Shown here: in pieces, positions 35,259 through 44,110 of the stretch
Layout: each line of letters begins with the position of its first letter
How positions within the stretch are numbered: position 1 is the first letter of the stretch
Source of the DNA: CAVVAH01 sp963746175
GTDB taxonomy: Bacteria; Actinomycetota; Actinomycetes; JACCUZ01
Length of the DNA: 64,000 nucleotides
NCBI GenBank assembly: GCA_963746175.1
Contig: CAVVAH010000001.1
Span: forward strand, 434,001-498,000
Direction of reading: 5' to 3'
Made by a program: the position numbers and the translations under genes
The notes under the pieces: generated by a model
Database searches by the model: none
Told to the model about the DNA's origin: nothing
Seen by the model: the letters and a program-made list of their open reading frames with translations, nothing else

Positions 35259-38055
35259 ATGGCCACCCCCGCGCAGCGGTACGCCGGCGCGCGTCGGCGC
35301 CAGGCGCGCGACGGCAGCCCGATGGCCACCTTCGTCCCGCTCTACCCCTTCGGCCTCGACCCGTTCCAGGTGCGGGCGTGCGCGGCGCTGGAAAGCGGCC
35401 GCGGTGTGCTCGTCGCCGCCCCCACCGGCGCGGGCAAGACCGTCGTCGGCGAGTTCGCGGTGCACCTCGCGCTCGCCGAGGGTCGCAAGTGCTTCTACAC
35501 GACGCCTATCAAGGCACTGTCCAACCAGAAGTACGCCGACCTCGTCGCCCGCTACGGAGCGGACCAGGTCGGCCTCCTGACAGGTGACAACAGCGTCAAC
35601 GGCGAAGCACCGGTCGTCGTGATGACGACCGAGGTTCTGCGCAACATGCTCTACGCCGGGAGCAGCACGCTGTCGGGCCTCGGCTACGTCGTGATGGACG
35701 AGGTGCACTTCCTGTCCGACCGGTTCCGCGGCGCCGTCTGGGAAGAGGTGATCATCCACCTGCCGGAGTCCGTCGTGCTCGTCTCCCTGTCGGCGACCGT
35801 CAGCAACGCCGAGGAGTTCGGCGACTGGCTCGGCACGGTGCGCGGTGAGACCGAGGTCGTCGTCGAGGAGCACCGCCCGGTCCCGCTGTGGCAGCACGTG
35901 ATGGCCAACCACCGGTTGTACGACCTCTTCGTCGAAGACGACAGGCGGAATCGCGTCGCAGACGAACGACGGCATGGCGTCGGGGACATGCGAGGAGGCG
36001 AAGGTCAACCCCGAGCTGGTCCGGATGGCGCGCGAGCAGGAGCGCTACGCGCGGACCTACCAGCAGCGGCCGGGCCGTGGTGGCCGCCGCCCGCGGTCGG
36101 TCGGGATGCCGAGCCGGGTCGAGGTGCTCGAACGGCTGGACGCCGAGGGTCTGCTGCCGGCCATCACGTTCATCTTCAGCCGGGCCGGCTGCGACGCGGC
36201 GGTGGCGCAGTGCCTGCACGCCGGGCTGCGGCTGCTCACCCCGGACGAGGCGCACGAGGTGCGCGAGTTCGTCGACACCCGGTGCGCCGACATCCCGCGC
36301 GAGGACCTGCGCGTGCTCGGCTACGACGAGTGGCGCGCGGCGCTGGAGCGGGGCATCGCGTCGCACCACGCGGGGATGCTGCCGACGTTCAAGGAGGTCG
36401 TCGAGCAGCTGTTCGTCCGCGGCCTCGTCAAGGCCGTCTTCGCCACCGAGACCCTGGCGCTGGGCATCAACATGCCGGCCCGGTCCGTGGTCCTCGAGCG
36501 GCTGGTGAAGTGGAACGGCGAGAACCACGCCGACGTCACGCCGGGGGAGTACACCCAGCTGACCGGGCGGGCGGGGCGACGCGGCATCGACATCGAGGGC
36601 CATGCCGTCGTCGTGTGGTCGCCGGGCCTGGAGCCGTCGGCGCTGGCCGGCCTCGCGTCGACCCGCACCTATCCGCTGCGGTCCAGCTTCCGCCCGTCGT
36701 ACAACATGGCCGTCAACCTGGTCGGCCAGTTCGGCAGGGACCGGGCCCGCGAGCTGCTGCAGTCGTCGTTCGCGCAGTTCCAGGCCGACCGCGCGGTCGT
36801 CGGCCTGGCCCGCCAGGTCGCGCGCAACGAGGAGGGGCTGGCCGGCTACCAGGAGTCGATGACGTGTCACCTCGGCGACTTCCGCGAGTACGCCCGGCTG
36901 CGCAGGGCGATCTCCGACCGCGAGGCAGCGCTGGCGCGGACCGGCTCCGCGAACCGCCGGGCCCAGGCGGCCGCCTCGCTCGAGGCCCTGCGTCCCGGCG
37001 ACGTCATCGACGTGCCCGCCGGACGCCGCGGCGGGCTGGCCGTCGTGCTCGACCCCGGCACCCAGGGCGGCAGCGGTGATCCTCGCCCCACCGTCCTGAC
37101 CGCCGACCGCCAGGTGCGACGGCTGTCGCTGGCCGACTTCCCGGTCCCGGTGGAGTCGGTGCACCGGCTGCGGATCCCCAAGTCGTTCAACCCGCGCAAC
37201 GCCACCAGCCGCCGGGACCTCGCGTCCACCCTGCGCAACGCGCACCTGGAGGACCGGCCGGACCGCGCGCGGCCGTCCGAGCGCCCGCGGAAGGCCCGCG
37301 CCGCGGCCGCCGACGACCGCGAGCTGGCGGACCTGCGGGCCCGGATGCGGGCGCACCCGTGCCACGGCTGCGACGCCCGCGAGGACCACGCGCGCTGGGC
37401 GGAGCGGTTCCACCGGCTGCACCGGGAGACCGACGACCTGCGCCGACGGGTCGGCGAGCGGACCCACACCATCGCGCGGACCTTCGACCGGATCTGCGAC
37501 CTGCTGGGAGAGCTCGGCTACCTGGACGGCGACCAGGTCACCGACGCCGGACGGTCGCTGGGGGCGCTCTACACCGAGCTCGACCTGCTCACGGCGGACT
37601 GCCTGCGCGCCGGCGTCTGGTCCGGCCTGGAGCCGGCCGAGCTCGCCGGCGTCGTCTCCGCCCTGGTCTACGAGTCGCGGCGGGACGACGACACCAGCAC
37701 CCCCGCCCTGCCGCCCGGCCGCAGCCGCGACGTGCTGGCCGAGATGGAGCGACGCTGGCGGGCCCTGGAGGACCGGGAGCGGTCGCACCGGTTGACGCCG
37801 GCCAAGGAGCCGGACGCCCGGTTCGCCCTCGCCGCCTGGTCGTGGTGCCGGGGTCGCTCGCTGGACGCCGTACTGCGTGAGGCCGACCTGGCGCCCGGCG
37901 ACTTCGTGCGTTGGACCAAGCAGGTCGTGGACCTGCTGGGCCAGGTCGCCGACGCGGCGCGAGCCGATCCGTCGACGGCTCCGGTGGGCGTCGCGGCCCG
38001 CGCCGCGGCCGACCAGCTCCGCCGCGGCGTCGTCGCCTACTCCTCCGTGACCTGA
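35259..38055 (+). pseudogene. helY: HelY-type DEAD/DEAH helicase, split by a +1 frameshift
   Basis: The gene needs two frames to encode a full HelY/Ski2-like helicase of about 930 residues. The first frame gives Walker A APTGAGKT (~57), TPIKALSNQK, MDEVHFLS and SLSATVSNAEEF up to LWQHVMANHRLYDLF (ends ~35930). The rest, from VNPELVRMAREQERY (~36004) through FSRAGC, ATETLALGINMPAR, QLTGRAGRRG and the C-terminal domain, is in the +1 frame to the stop at 38055. Removing one base between about 35931 and 35970 joins them. TAGGGT (35246-35251) is 7 bases before the ATG. This could be a true lesion or a sequencing error; the rest of the gene is intact. Confidence 0.8.
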
Positions 38056-38075
38056 CGCCCCCCTTCTGCCACTTG

Positions 38076-39008
38076 TCAGGAGTCGGTGGCGTGGACGGCA
38101 GCGAAGGCGTTGAGGACCCGGTTGAGCGGGCTGTCCAGGGCCCAACGCTCCGCCAGCTCGAGCAGCCGGTCCGGCTCCTTCGGCGTCGCCGGGATGAGGT
38201 CGTCGTACGCCGGGACCTTCACGTCGTGCGCGACGGCGACGACCCGCGGAGCCACGGCCAGGTAGTCGCGGCCGGCGTCCAGCTTGGTCCGCGCCCCGGC
38301 CGGCATGCCCTTGTCGCCGGCGTCGAGCGCCGCGAGGAGGCCGGCCAGCGAGCCGTACTTCGTGATCAGCGCGGCGGCGGTCTTGTCGCCGATGCCGGGC
38401 ACGCCGGGCAGGCCGTCGCTGGGGTCGCCGCGGAGGGTGGCGAAGTCGGCGTACGCCCGGCCGGGGATGCCGTACTTCGCGGCCACCCAGGCCTCGTCGA
38501 CGACGTCGGCCCGGCCCACCCCGCGCGCGGTGTAGAGGATCCGGACGCCGCGGTCGTCGTCCACCAGCTGGAAGAGGTCGCGGTCGCCCGTCACGACGTC
38601 GACCGGGACCGGCGACGACACCGCGATCGTGCCGATGACGTCGTCCGCCTCGTACCCCTCGACGCCGAACACCGGCACGCCCAGCGCCTCGAGCACCTCC
38701 TCGATGACCAGCACCTGCGGCGAGAGGGCGTCCGGCACCTCCTCGGCGCCCGCCGCGGCCACCCGGTGCGTCTTGTACGACGGGATCGCCTCGACGCGGA
38801 ACGCCGGTCGCCAGTCGGCGTCCATCGCGGCCACCAGCCGGGTCGGAGAGCGGTCGGTGACCAGGCGGGCGATGAAGTCCAGCAGCCCGCGAATCGCGTT
38901 GACCGGCGACCCGTCCGGAGCACGGAACGAGTCGGGCACCCCGAAGAACGCCCGGAAGTACAGCGACGGGGTGTCCAGCAGGAGCAGCTTGTCGGGTCGC
39001 TGGGTCAC
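38076..39008 (-). CDS. 5'-3' exonuclease (Pol I N-terminal / FEN-like)
   Basis: A 310-residue stand-alone homologue of the DNA polymerase I 5' nuclease domain (Rv2090 type). Metal-binding acids are present in LLLLDTPSLYFRAFFG, AMDADWRPAF, EGYEADDVIGT and VTGDRDLFQLV, and the helix-hairpin-helix reads GLPGVPGIGDKTAAALI. It removes 5' flaps or RNA primers. The GTG at 39008 is chosen because conserved sequence starts at once after it. It is convergent with helY (20-base gap) and divergent from the M24 peptidase gene. Confidence 0.92.
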   Translation of the reverse strand: MTQRPDKLLLLDTPSLYFRAFFGVPDSFRAPDGSPVNAIRGLLDFIARLVTDRSPTRLVAAMDADWRPAFRVEAIPSYKTHRVAAAGAEEVPDALSPQVLVIEEVLEALGVPVFGVEGYEADDVIGTIAVSSPVPVDVVTGDRDLFQLVDDDRGVRILYTARGVGRADVVDEAWVAAKYGIPGRAYADFATLRGDPSDGLPGVPGIGDKTAAALITKYGSLAGLLAALDAGDKGMPAGARTKLDAGRDYLAVAPRVVAVAHDVKVPAYDDLIPATPKEPDRLLELAERWALDSPLNRVLNAFAAVHATDS

Positions 39009-39060
39009 GCCCCAGAGCCTGCCAGACCCGCGGCGCCCGACCGCGCCTAGAGTGACGACT

Positions 39061-40173
39061 ATGACTTCGCGCGCCGCTTCGTCCGACCGGCTGTCACACG
39101 CTCGCAAGGCGGTCGCCGACGCGGGACTGGGGGCCCTGCTTCTCACTCCGGGCCCGGACCTGCGCTGGCTGACCGGCTACGAGGCGCTCCCGCTGGAGCG
39201 CCTGACCTGCCTGGTCCTGCCCTCCGACGGGGAGCCGTTCCTCGTCGCACCCGGCCTCGAGGTGCCGGCGGTGCAGGCGTCCGGCGTCCCGGGGCTGGGC
39301 GTCGAGGTGCTGGGTTGGGGGGAGACCGAGGACCCGTACGCGCTCATCGCCGCCCGCGTCGGCCGGGTCGGCTCGGTCGGGCTGGCGAACCGGATGTGGG
39401 CCGAGCAGGTGCTGAGGTTCCGCGCCGCCCTGCCGGGCGCGGAGCAGAGCCTCGCCTCGGCGGTCCTCGCTGACCTGCGGATGCGCAAGTCGCCCGACGA
39501 GGTCGAGGCCCTGCGACGGGCCGGCCAGGCGATCGACCGCGTGCACTCCCGGATGGCCGAGTTCCTGCGCCCCGGGATCAGCGAGCGGGCTGCCGGGCGC
39601 GAGATCGCCGCGGCGATCCTGGCGGAGGGGCACGAGACGGTCGACTTCGTCATCGTCGGCTCCGGCCCCAACGGCGCCTCACCGCACCACGAGGTCGGCG
39701 ACCGGGTGATGGAGGTGGGGGACGTCGTGGTCGTCGACATCGGCGGGACCACCGCCGAGGGCTACTGCTCGGACTGCACCCGGATGTACGCCCTCGGCGA
39801 GCCGCCCGAGGAGTTCCGCGAGTACTTCGCCGTGCTGCACGAGGCACAGCTGGCTGCGTGCGAGCAGGCCCGGCCCGGCGTGACCGCGGAGTCGGTCGAC
39901 AAGGCCGCCCGGGACGTCATCGCCGGGGCCGGCTGGGGCGAGGAGTTCGTGCACCGCACGGGTCACGGCATCGGCGTCGAGACGCACGAGGAGCCCTACA
40001 TCGTCGAGGGCAACCAGACCGTCCTGGAGCCCGGCATGGCCTTCTCGATCGAGCCGGGCATCTACCTGGCCGGTCGGCACGGTGCCCGGATCGAGGACAT
40101 CGTCGTCACGACCGACGACGGTATCGAGCGGCTCAACGTGACCGACCGCGACCTCGTCGTGCTGGAGGGCTGA
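39061..40173 (+). CDS. M24-family Xaa-Pro aminopeptidase (PepE/PepQ-like)
   Basis: A 370-residue pita-bread metallopeptidase. An N-terminal creatinase-type domain (~1-140) precedes the catalytic domain with all five metal ligands: Asp in VVDIGGTTAEG (~226), Asp in YCSDCTRMY (~238), His in GHGIGVETHEEP (~303), and Glu in FSIEPGIY (~332) and RIEDIVV (~346). It releases N-terminal residues before proline. TAGAGT (39048-39053) lies 7 bases before the ATG, indicating a leaderless mRNA. Four bases separate it from the acyl-CoA dehydrogenase gene, so the two are co-transcribed. Confidence 0.92.
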   Translation: MTSRAASSDRLSHARKAVADAGLGALLLTPGPDLRWLTGYEALPLERLTCLVLPSDGEPFLVAPGLEVPAVQASGVPGLGVEVLGWGETEDPYALIAARVGRVGSVGLANRMWAEQVLRFRAALPGAEQSLASAVLADLRMRKSPDEVEALRRAGQAIDRVHSRMAEFLRPGISERAAGREIAAAILAEGHETVDFVIVGSGPNGASPHHEVGDRVMEVGDVVVVDIGGTTAEGYCSDCTRMYALGEPPEEFREYFAVLHEAQLAACEQARPGVTAESVDKAARDVIAGAGWGEEFVHRTGHGIGVETHEEPYIVEGNQTVLEPGMAFSIEPGIYLAGRHGARIEDIVVTTDDGIERLNVTDRDLVVLEG

Positions 40174-40176
40174 GCC

Positions 40177-41331
40177 GTGCCCGTGACACCTGTGCAGCGG
40201 CACCTGCCCACCGAGGAGGCCACCGAGCTGCTGGCGCTGACCCGGCAGCTGGCCCGCGAGGAGCTCGCGCCGAAGGTCGTGGCCGACGAGGCGGAGAGCC
40301 GCTTTCCCCGCGAGGTCTTCCGGACCATCGGCAAGGCCGGCCTGCTCGGGCTGCCGTACCCCGAGGAGCACGGCGGCGGCGGGCAGCCCTACGAGGTCTA
40401 CCTCCAGGTCGTCGAGGAGCTGGCAGCCGTCTGGGCCACGGTCGCCGAGGGCGTCAGCGTGCACACCCTGGCCTGCTACCCGCTGGCCGCCTACGGCACC
40501 GACGAGCAGCGCGACCGCTGGCTGCCGGACATGATCGGCGGCGAGCTGCTCGGCGGCTACTGCCTGTCCGAGGCCCAGTCCGGCTCGGACGCCGCCGCCA
40601 TGGTCACCCGCGGCGTCCGGGACGGCGACGACTACGTCGTGAACGGGACCAAGGCCTGGATCACCCACGGCGGCGAGGCCGACTTCTACAGCCTCATGTG
40701 CCGCACCTCCGACGACGGCGCGCGTGGCATCTCCTGCCTGCTGGTCGACGCCGGCACCGAGGGCGTCTCGGCGGCCGAGCCGGAGAAGAAGATGGGCTTC
40801 ACGGCGTCGACCACCGCCCAGGTCCGGTACGACGACGCCCGGATCGCCGCCGACCGGCTGCTGGGCACGGAGGGCCAGGGCTTCAAGATCGCGCTGGCGG
40901 CCCTCGACGGCGGGCGGCTGGGGATCGCCGCCGTGGCGGTCGGCCTCGCCCAGGCGGCGTTCGACACGGCCCTCGCCTGGGCGGAGGAACGCCGGCAGTT
41001 CGGCCGCCCGATCGTCGAGTTCCAAGGCCTGGGGTTCCTGCTCGCCGACATGGGCACCGGCATCGAGGCCGGCCGCTCGCTGTACGTCGAGGCGGCTCGC
41101 CGCCGGGACCGCGGCGAGCCCTTCGGCAAGCAGGCCGCCATGGCGAAGCTGTTCTGCACCGACATGGCCATGAAGGTCACCACCGACGCCGTCCAGGTGC
41201 TCGGGGGCTACGGCTACGTGCAGGACTTCCCGGTCGAGCGGTACCTCCGCGAGGCCAAGGCGCTGCAGATCGTCGAGGGCACCAACCAGGTGCAGCGGAT
41301 GGTCATCGCCCGCCACCTCACTCGGGGGTAG
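40177..41331 (+). CDS. Acyl-CoA dehydrogenase
   Basis: A 384-residue flavoprotein with the N-terminal helical domain, the FAD-binding signature GGYCLSEAQSGSDAA (~127-141) and WITHGGEADFY, and the C-terminal signature QVLGGYGYVQDFPVERYLREAK followed by EGTNQVQRM. The catalytic Glu is probably in this last block (VEGTNQ). It oxidises acyl-CoA esters to enoyl-CoA, passing electrons to ETF. Which chain length it prefers is not clear; a link to the lysine genes 3 kb away is possible but unproven. The GTG start is 3 bases after the M24 stop. Confidence 0.92.
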   Translation: MPVTPVQRHLPTEEATELLALTRQLAREELAPKVVADEAESRFPREVFRTIGKAGLLGLPYPEEHGGGGQPYEVYLQVVEELAAVWATVAEGVSVHTLACYPLAAYGTDEQRDRWLPDMIGGELLGGYCLSEAQSGSDAAAMVTRGVRDGDDYVVNGTKAWITHGGEADFYSLMCRTSDDGARGISCLLVDAGTEGVSAAEPEKKMGFTASTTAQVRYDDARIAADRLLGTEGQGFKIALAALDGGRLGIAAVAVGLAQAAFDTALAWAEERRQFGRPIVEFQGLGFLLADMGTGIEAGRSLYVEAARRRDRGEPFGKQAAMAKLFCTDMAMKVTTDAVQVLGGYGYVQDFPVERYLREAKALQIVEGTNQVQRMVIARHLTRG

Positions 41332-41388
41332 CTCGCCGCTGTTCCGCAGTCGAGCGTGCAGGTCACAGCAGCGGTCACGTGCCTGACC

Positions 41389-41455
41389 GTCCGTGCCGGG
41401 TTGAGCTCAGAGCAGGGGTCGCGCCTGACGGTCCGTGCCGGGTTGAGCTCAGAGC
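41389..41455 (+). repeat. Two 25-bp direct repeats, 42-bp period
   Basis: A 25-bp sequence starting GTCCGTGCCGGGTTGAGCTC occurs identically at 41389-41413 and 41431-41455. The surrounding bases (GCCTGAC) are also shared, giving a tandem period of 42 bp. It lies 58 bp after the acyl-CoA dehydrogenase gene and 63 bp before composite palindrome B. Confidence 0.7.
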
Positions 41456-41517
41456 GGCCAGGAGCAGGACGCTCCGCCTGCCCGCTCCCCGCCGCCGGTC
41501 CCTGACCCGCCGCCGCG

Positions 41518-41609
41518 GCAAATGATCACGGGACCGTGATCAACATGACCGAACCGCGGTGAATTCACCACGGTCGGCGGCAAGTGATCACGGTCCCGTG
41601 ATCATTTGC
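41518..41609. repeat. Composite palindrome B (92 bp), three nested palindromes
   Basis: Arms 41518-41542 and 41585-41609 are 25-bp perfect inverted copies. Each arm contains a TGATCACGG..CCGTGATCA palindrome. At the centre sits ACCG-C-GGTGAATTCACC-A-CGGT (41553-41574) around GAATTC. Side centres (41532/41533 and 41594/41595) are each 31 bp from the middle, the same geometry as palindrome A. The left flank (41452-41515) contains GGACGCTCCGCC and aligns with the flank of A. It is downstream of the acyl-CoA dehydrogenase gene. The surrounding gap 41332-42005 shows no other gene. Confidence 0.85.
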
Positions 41610-41788
41610 GGATGCCCGGCCACCAACGGCGGGAGAGGGACCGACGCCGACATGCAGGGCACACGTGGCGTCCGCGTCATTGCTGCTCTGACGGCACGCA
41701 CGACAGCGGGCCAGGTGCACGGGCGGCGGCAGAGGGGCTCCGGGCACGACCCTCAAGCCGGTCCCGGGACCTGCCGATGTCCCCCCTG

Positions 41789-41808
41789 CGCCACCCCCTT
41801 GGGTGGCG
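41789..41808. terminator. 8-bp hairpin in the 41.3-42.0 kb gap
   Basis: CGCCACCC-CCTT-GGGTGGCG is a perfect 8-bp stem with a 4-base loop. It could end transcripts from the acyl-CoA dehydrogenase operon. No T-tract follows. Confidence 0.4.
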
Positions 41809-42005
41809 TGCTCGGGACACGGTGATCCCCGCGACCCCCACCGACCCGCACTCCCTCCGGGGAGCGTGGGCACGGAGATACCCGGTCGCCTAGGCCGCGG
41901 GGGGAGTGAGTGGCGAGACCGGCTCGTGCGTCGAGCCGTGGCGGGCCTCGCCGACGACGCCGTCGGTGCAGCCCGTCCGCGGCACCTCGCGACGGGAGAG
42001 CTCAA

Positions 42006-42257
42006 TTGCGCACGGTCCTGTGCACCACGACGGCGGGTCGCCGTCGCCTCCTCCCGGTCCTCGTGGCCGGTGTGGTCGGCGTCGGCATCCTCGGCGGCGC
42101 GTTCGCACCCTCCGCCTCGGCGGCGGCCACCGGGCGGGCGGGTCACCACCGTCCGCACGGCACCGGCGCCACGGCGACCGGGTCGGGCGTCGCCCTCGGG
42201 CCTGCCGTGAAGTACGTCCGCCAGCCGGACGGCACGGTCCGCCTGGTCCGCTCCTGA
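42006..42257 (+). CDS. Small putative secreted protein (TTG start)
   Basis: An 83-residue frame from TTG 42006, with GGGAGAG upstream. The N-terminus looks like a signal peptide: RRRLLPVLVAGVVGVGILGG ending APSASAAA. The mature part is short, His/Gly/Thr-rich, and ends in VKYVRQPDGTVRLVRS. No homologue is recognised. Support comes only from the signal-like start and the ribosome-binding site; no ATG or GTG start fits. Confidence 0.4.
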   Translation: MRTVLCTTTAGRRRLLPVLVAGVVGVGILGGAFAPSASAAATGRAGHHRPHGTGATATGSGVALGPAVKYVRQPDGTVRLVRS

Positions 42258-42365
42258 GCGGTCCGGCGGTCACGTGGCCGTCGTCCGGTCGCCCTCCGGC
42301 GACCCGGGCGGCGGCCACGGCCCGTCCCGTGCTCGCCACGCGCGGCCGGACACTACGGTGAGCCC

Positions 42366-42806
42366 GTGGAGGACATCGACCGCCAGATCGTGGACCTGCT
42401 GGTCCGCGACGGCCGGATGAGCTACACCGACCTGGGCAAGGCCACCGGCTTGTCCACCTCGGCGGTGCACCAGCGGGTCCGTCGCCTGGAGCAGCGCGGC
42501 GTGATCCGCGGGTACGCGGCAGTGGTCGACGCCGAGGCGGTCGGCCTGCCGCTGACGGCGTTCATCTCGATCCGCCCGATCGATCCCAGTGCCCCGGACG
42601 ACGCCCCGGTCCGGCTGGGTGGGCTGCCCGAGATCGAGGCCTGCCACTCGGTGGCGGGCGAGGAGAGCTACATCCTCAAGGTCCGGGTCCGGACCCCGTC
42701 CGACCTCGAGTCGTTGCTCGCCAGGATCCGGGCCGAGGCCAACGTGTCGACCCGGACGACGATCGTCCTGTCGACCCCGTACGAGCAAAGACCGCTCAAG
42801 GTCTGA
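42366..42806 (+). CDS. Lrp/AsnC-family transcription regulator
   Basis: A 146-residue regulator with an N-terminal helix-turn-helix (VDLLVRDGRMSYTDLGKATG...SAVHQRVRRLEQRGVI, ~5-55) and a C-terminal RAM ligand-binding domain (~68-140, AC-HSVAGEESYILKVRV). Such proteins sense amino acids. TACGGT (42354-42359) is 6 bases before the GTG, so the transcript is probably leaderless. It lies 1.3 kb from kamA and could sense lysine or a product, but this is inference. Confidence 0.9.
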   Translation: MEDIDRQIVDLLVRDGRMSYTDLGKATGLSTSAVHQRVRRLEQRGVIRGYAAVVDAEAVGLPLTAFISIRPIDPSAPDDAPVRLGGLPEIEACHSVAGEESYILKVRVRTPSDLESLLARIRAEANVSTRTTIVLSTPYEQRPLKV

Positions 42807-42879
42807 CGTCGCCCCGGTCCGCAGCGGGTCAAGAACGGCTCCGGATGTGGCCAACGGCCCCGGTCCAGGTTGCCCCGGA

Positions 42880-42977
42880 CGGGTGATGTGTGGCATGAAT
42901 CTCCCTGGCCAGGGGGAAACGGCTTAGGCCGAACGGCCGCACGGGGGAGGACCTGAATCCCTGCCGGAGGGCCTCGC
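42880..42977 (+). promoter_or_regulatory. GC-rich structured leader upstream of CAP gene
   Basis: The ~100 bases before the CAP-domain gene contain CCCTGGCCAGGGGGAAACGG, GGCCGAACGGCC and CACGGGGGAGGACC, clusters that recall the 3' half of actinobacterial c-di-AMP (ydaO-type) riboswitches, which often precede secreted cell-wall genes. I could not fold the full motif by eye, so the riboswitch call is tentative. Confidence 0.25.
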
Positions 42978-43421
42978 GTGCGCACTCGCAATGCTCTGCT
43001 GTCGCTGCTCGTCGTGGCCGTGATGGCCACCACGAGCGCCCTCGTGGGCGCGTCGCCGGCTGCGGCGACCACCGGCGAGGACAGGATGCTCGCCAAGATC
43101 AACCACGCCCGGACCGAGCACGGGCTGCCACCGCTGACCGCCAGCCCGGACCTGATGGCGGCCGCCCTCGGGCACACCAAGGCGATGGCCGGTGCCCGGT
43201 CGCTGTTCCACACGGCCTCGTTCTCGTCCCTCTGCTGCTGGGACAGGCTCGGGGAGAACGTGGGCTACGGCTTCACCGTCCGTGGTGTGCACGGCCAGCT
43301 CATGCACTCGGCTGCGCACCGTGCCAACGTCCTCGACCCGAGGATGCGCCAGGTCGGTGTCGGGATCGTCAGGCGGGACGGCGTCCTCTGGGTGACCGAG
43401 GTCTTCCGCGACCCGCACTGA
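42978..43421 (+). CDS. Secreted CAP/SCP-domain protein
   Basis: A 147-residue exported protein with signal peptide (ALLSLLVVAVMATTSALVGASPAAA) and a CAP domain: MLAKINHARTEHGLPPLTAS at its start, the CAP motifs WDRLGENVGYGF and HSAAHRANVLDPRMRQVGVG. Bacterial CAP proteins are extracellular and of unknown activity. GGAGG lies 8 bases before the GTG. A structured leader precedes it. Confidence 0.85.
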   Translation: MRTRNALLSLLVVAVMATTSALVGASPAAATTGEDRMLAKINHARTEHGLPPLTASPDLMAAALGHTKAMAGARSLFHTASFSSLCCWDRLGENVGYGFTVRGVHGQLMHSAAHRANVLDPRMRQVGVGIVRRDGVLWVTEVFRDPH

Positions 43422-43560
43422 TCCGCGTCGAGCGGCTCCGTCCGCACTCATGAGGGCGGCGGGCCGGGGTGCGTCAGCCCCCTGGGCGTTGACAGGGCGC
43501 CCCGGCGGGAGTCCAGTGATCCCAGTGATCACGACGTCCCGACGCACCGGAAGGCGCACC

Positions 43561-44055
43561 ATGGCCCGAGACCTGTACATCGCCCGGCTCAAGGTCGTCC
43601 CGCTGTTCGGCCAGATGGCCAAGCGGGAGCTGGACCTGCTCGTCCGGCAGGCCGACCACCTCCGCTACCCGGCACGCCACCAGGTCATCAAGGAGGGCAC
43701 CCCCGGCGAGGAGTTCTGGCTCGTCATCGAGGGCAATCTGGTTGTCGAGCGCGGCGGCTCGACGGTGGCCACCCTCGGTCCCGGCGACTGGTTCGGCGAG
43801 CTGTCGGTCATCGATGCCGGACCGCGCGACGCGACGATCACCTCGACCACCCCGGTCGAGCTGATGGTCATCGCCCGCCGCCAGTTCTGGGGGGCGCTGC
43901 AGGCGAGCCCCACCCTGATGAAGAAGGTGATCATCGGGCTGGCCCGACGGCTGCACGAGATGGACGGCCTGGACACGGCCGCCCGGAAGGGCGGCGACGC
44001 ACCCGCGACCGTCGACCTCACCGAGCAGCGGAAGGGGTCGACGGCGACCGTCTGA
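43561..44055 (+). CDS. Stand-alone cyclic nucleotide-binding domain protein
   Basis: A 164-residue protein made only of a CRP-type cNMP-binding beta barrel (~10-125; GEEFWLVIEGNLVVERGG, then WFGELSVIDAGPRDATI with the Glu and Arg that hold the cyclic phosphate) plus a C-terminal helix and a disordered tail. It has no DNA-binding domain, so it is not itself a transcription factor. A TTGACA box lies at 43489-43494. It may sense cAMP for a partner protein. Confidence 0.82.
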   Translation: MARDLYIARLKVVPLFGQMAKRELDLLVRQADHLRYPARHQVIKEGTPGEEFWLVIEGNLVVERGGSTVATLGPGDWFGELSVIDAGPRDATITSTTPVELMVIARRQFWGALQASPTLMKKVIIGLARRLHEMDGLDTAARKGGDAPATVDLTEQRKGSTATV

Positions 44056-44110
44056 CGGGCACCATGCCCTCCGGCGGCGGCCGGGCGGCAGCGTCGCGGT
44101 CAGGCTCTGG

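Noticed and set aside
35925..36004. Programmed ribosomal frameshifting in helY
   Set aside because: No slippery heptamer or stop-codon shift site was found; a lesion or sequencing error is simpler.
34206..36008. 600-codon reverse frame across the DAG kinase and helY genes
   Set aside because: Low-complexity shadow; both forward genes carry clear catalytic motifs.
43489..43517. Strong sigma-A promoter with TTGACA before the cNMP-binding gene
   Set aside because: The -35 is perfect, but at 17-bp spacing the -10 (TCCAGT) is poor, so it is mentioned only in the gene entry.
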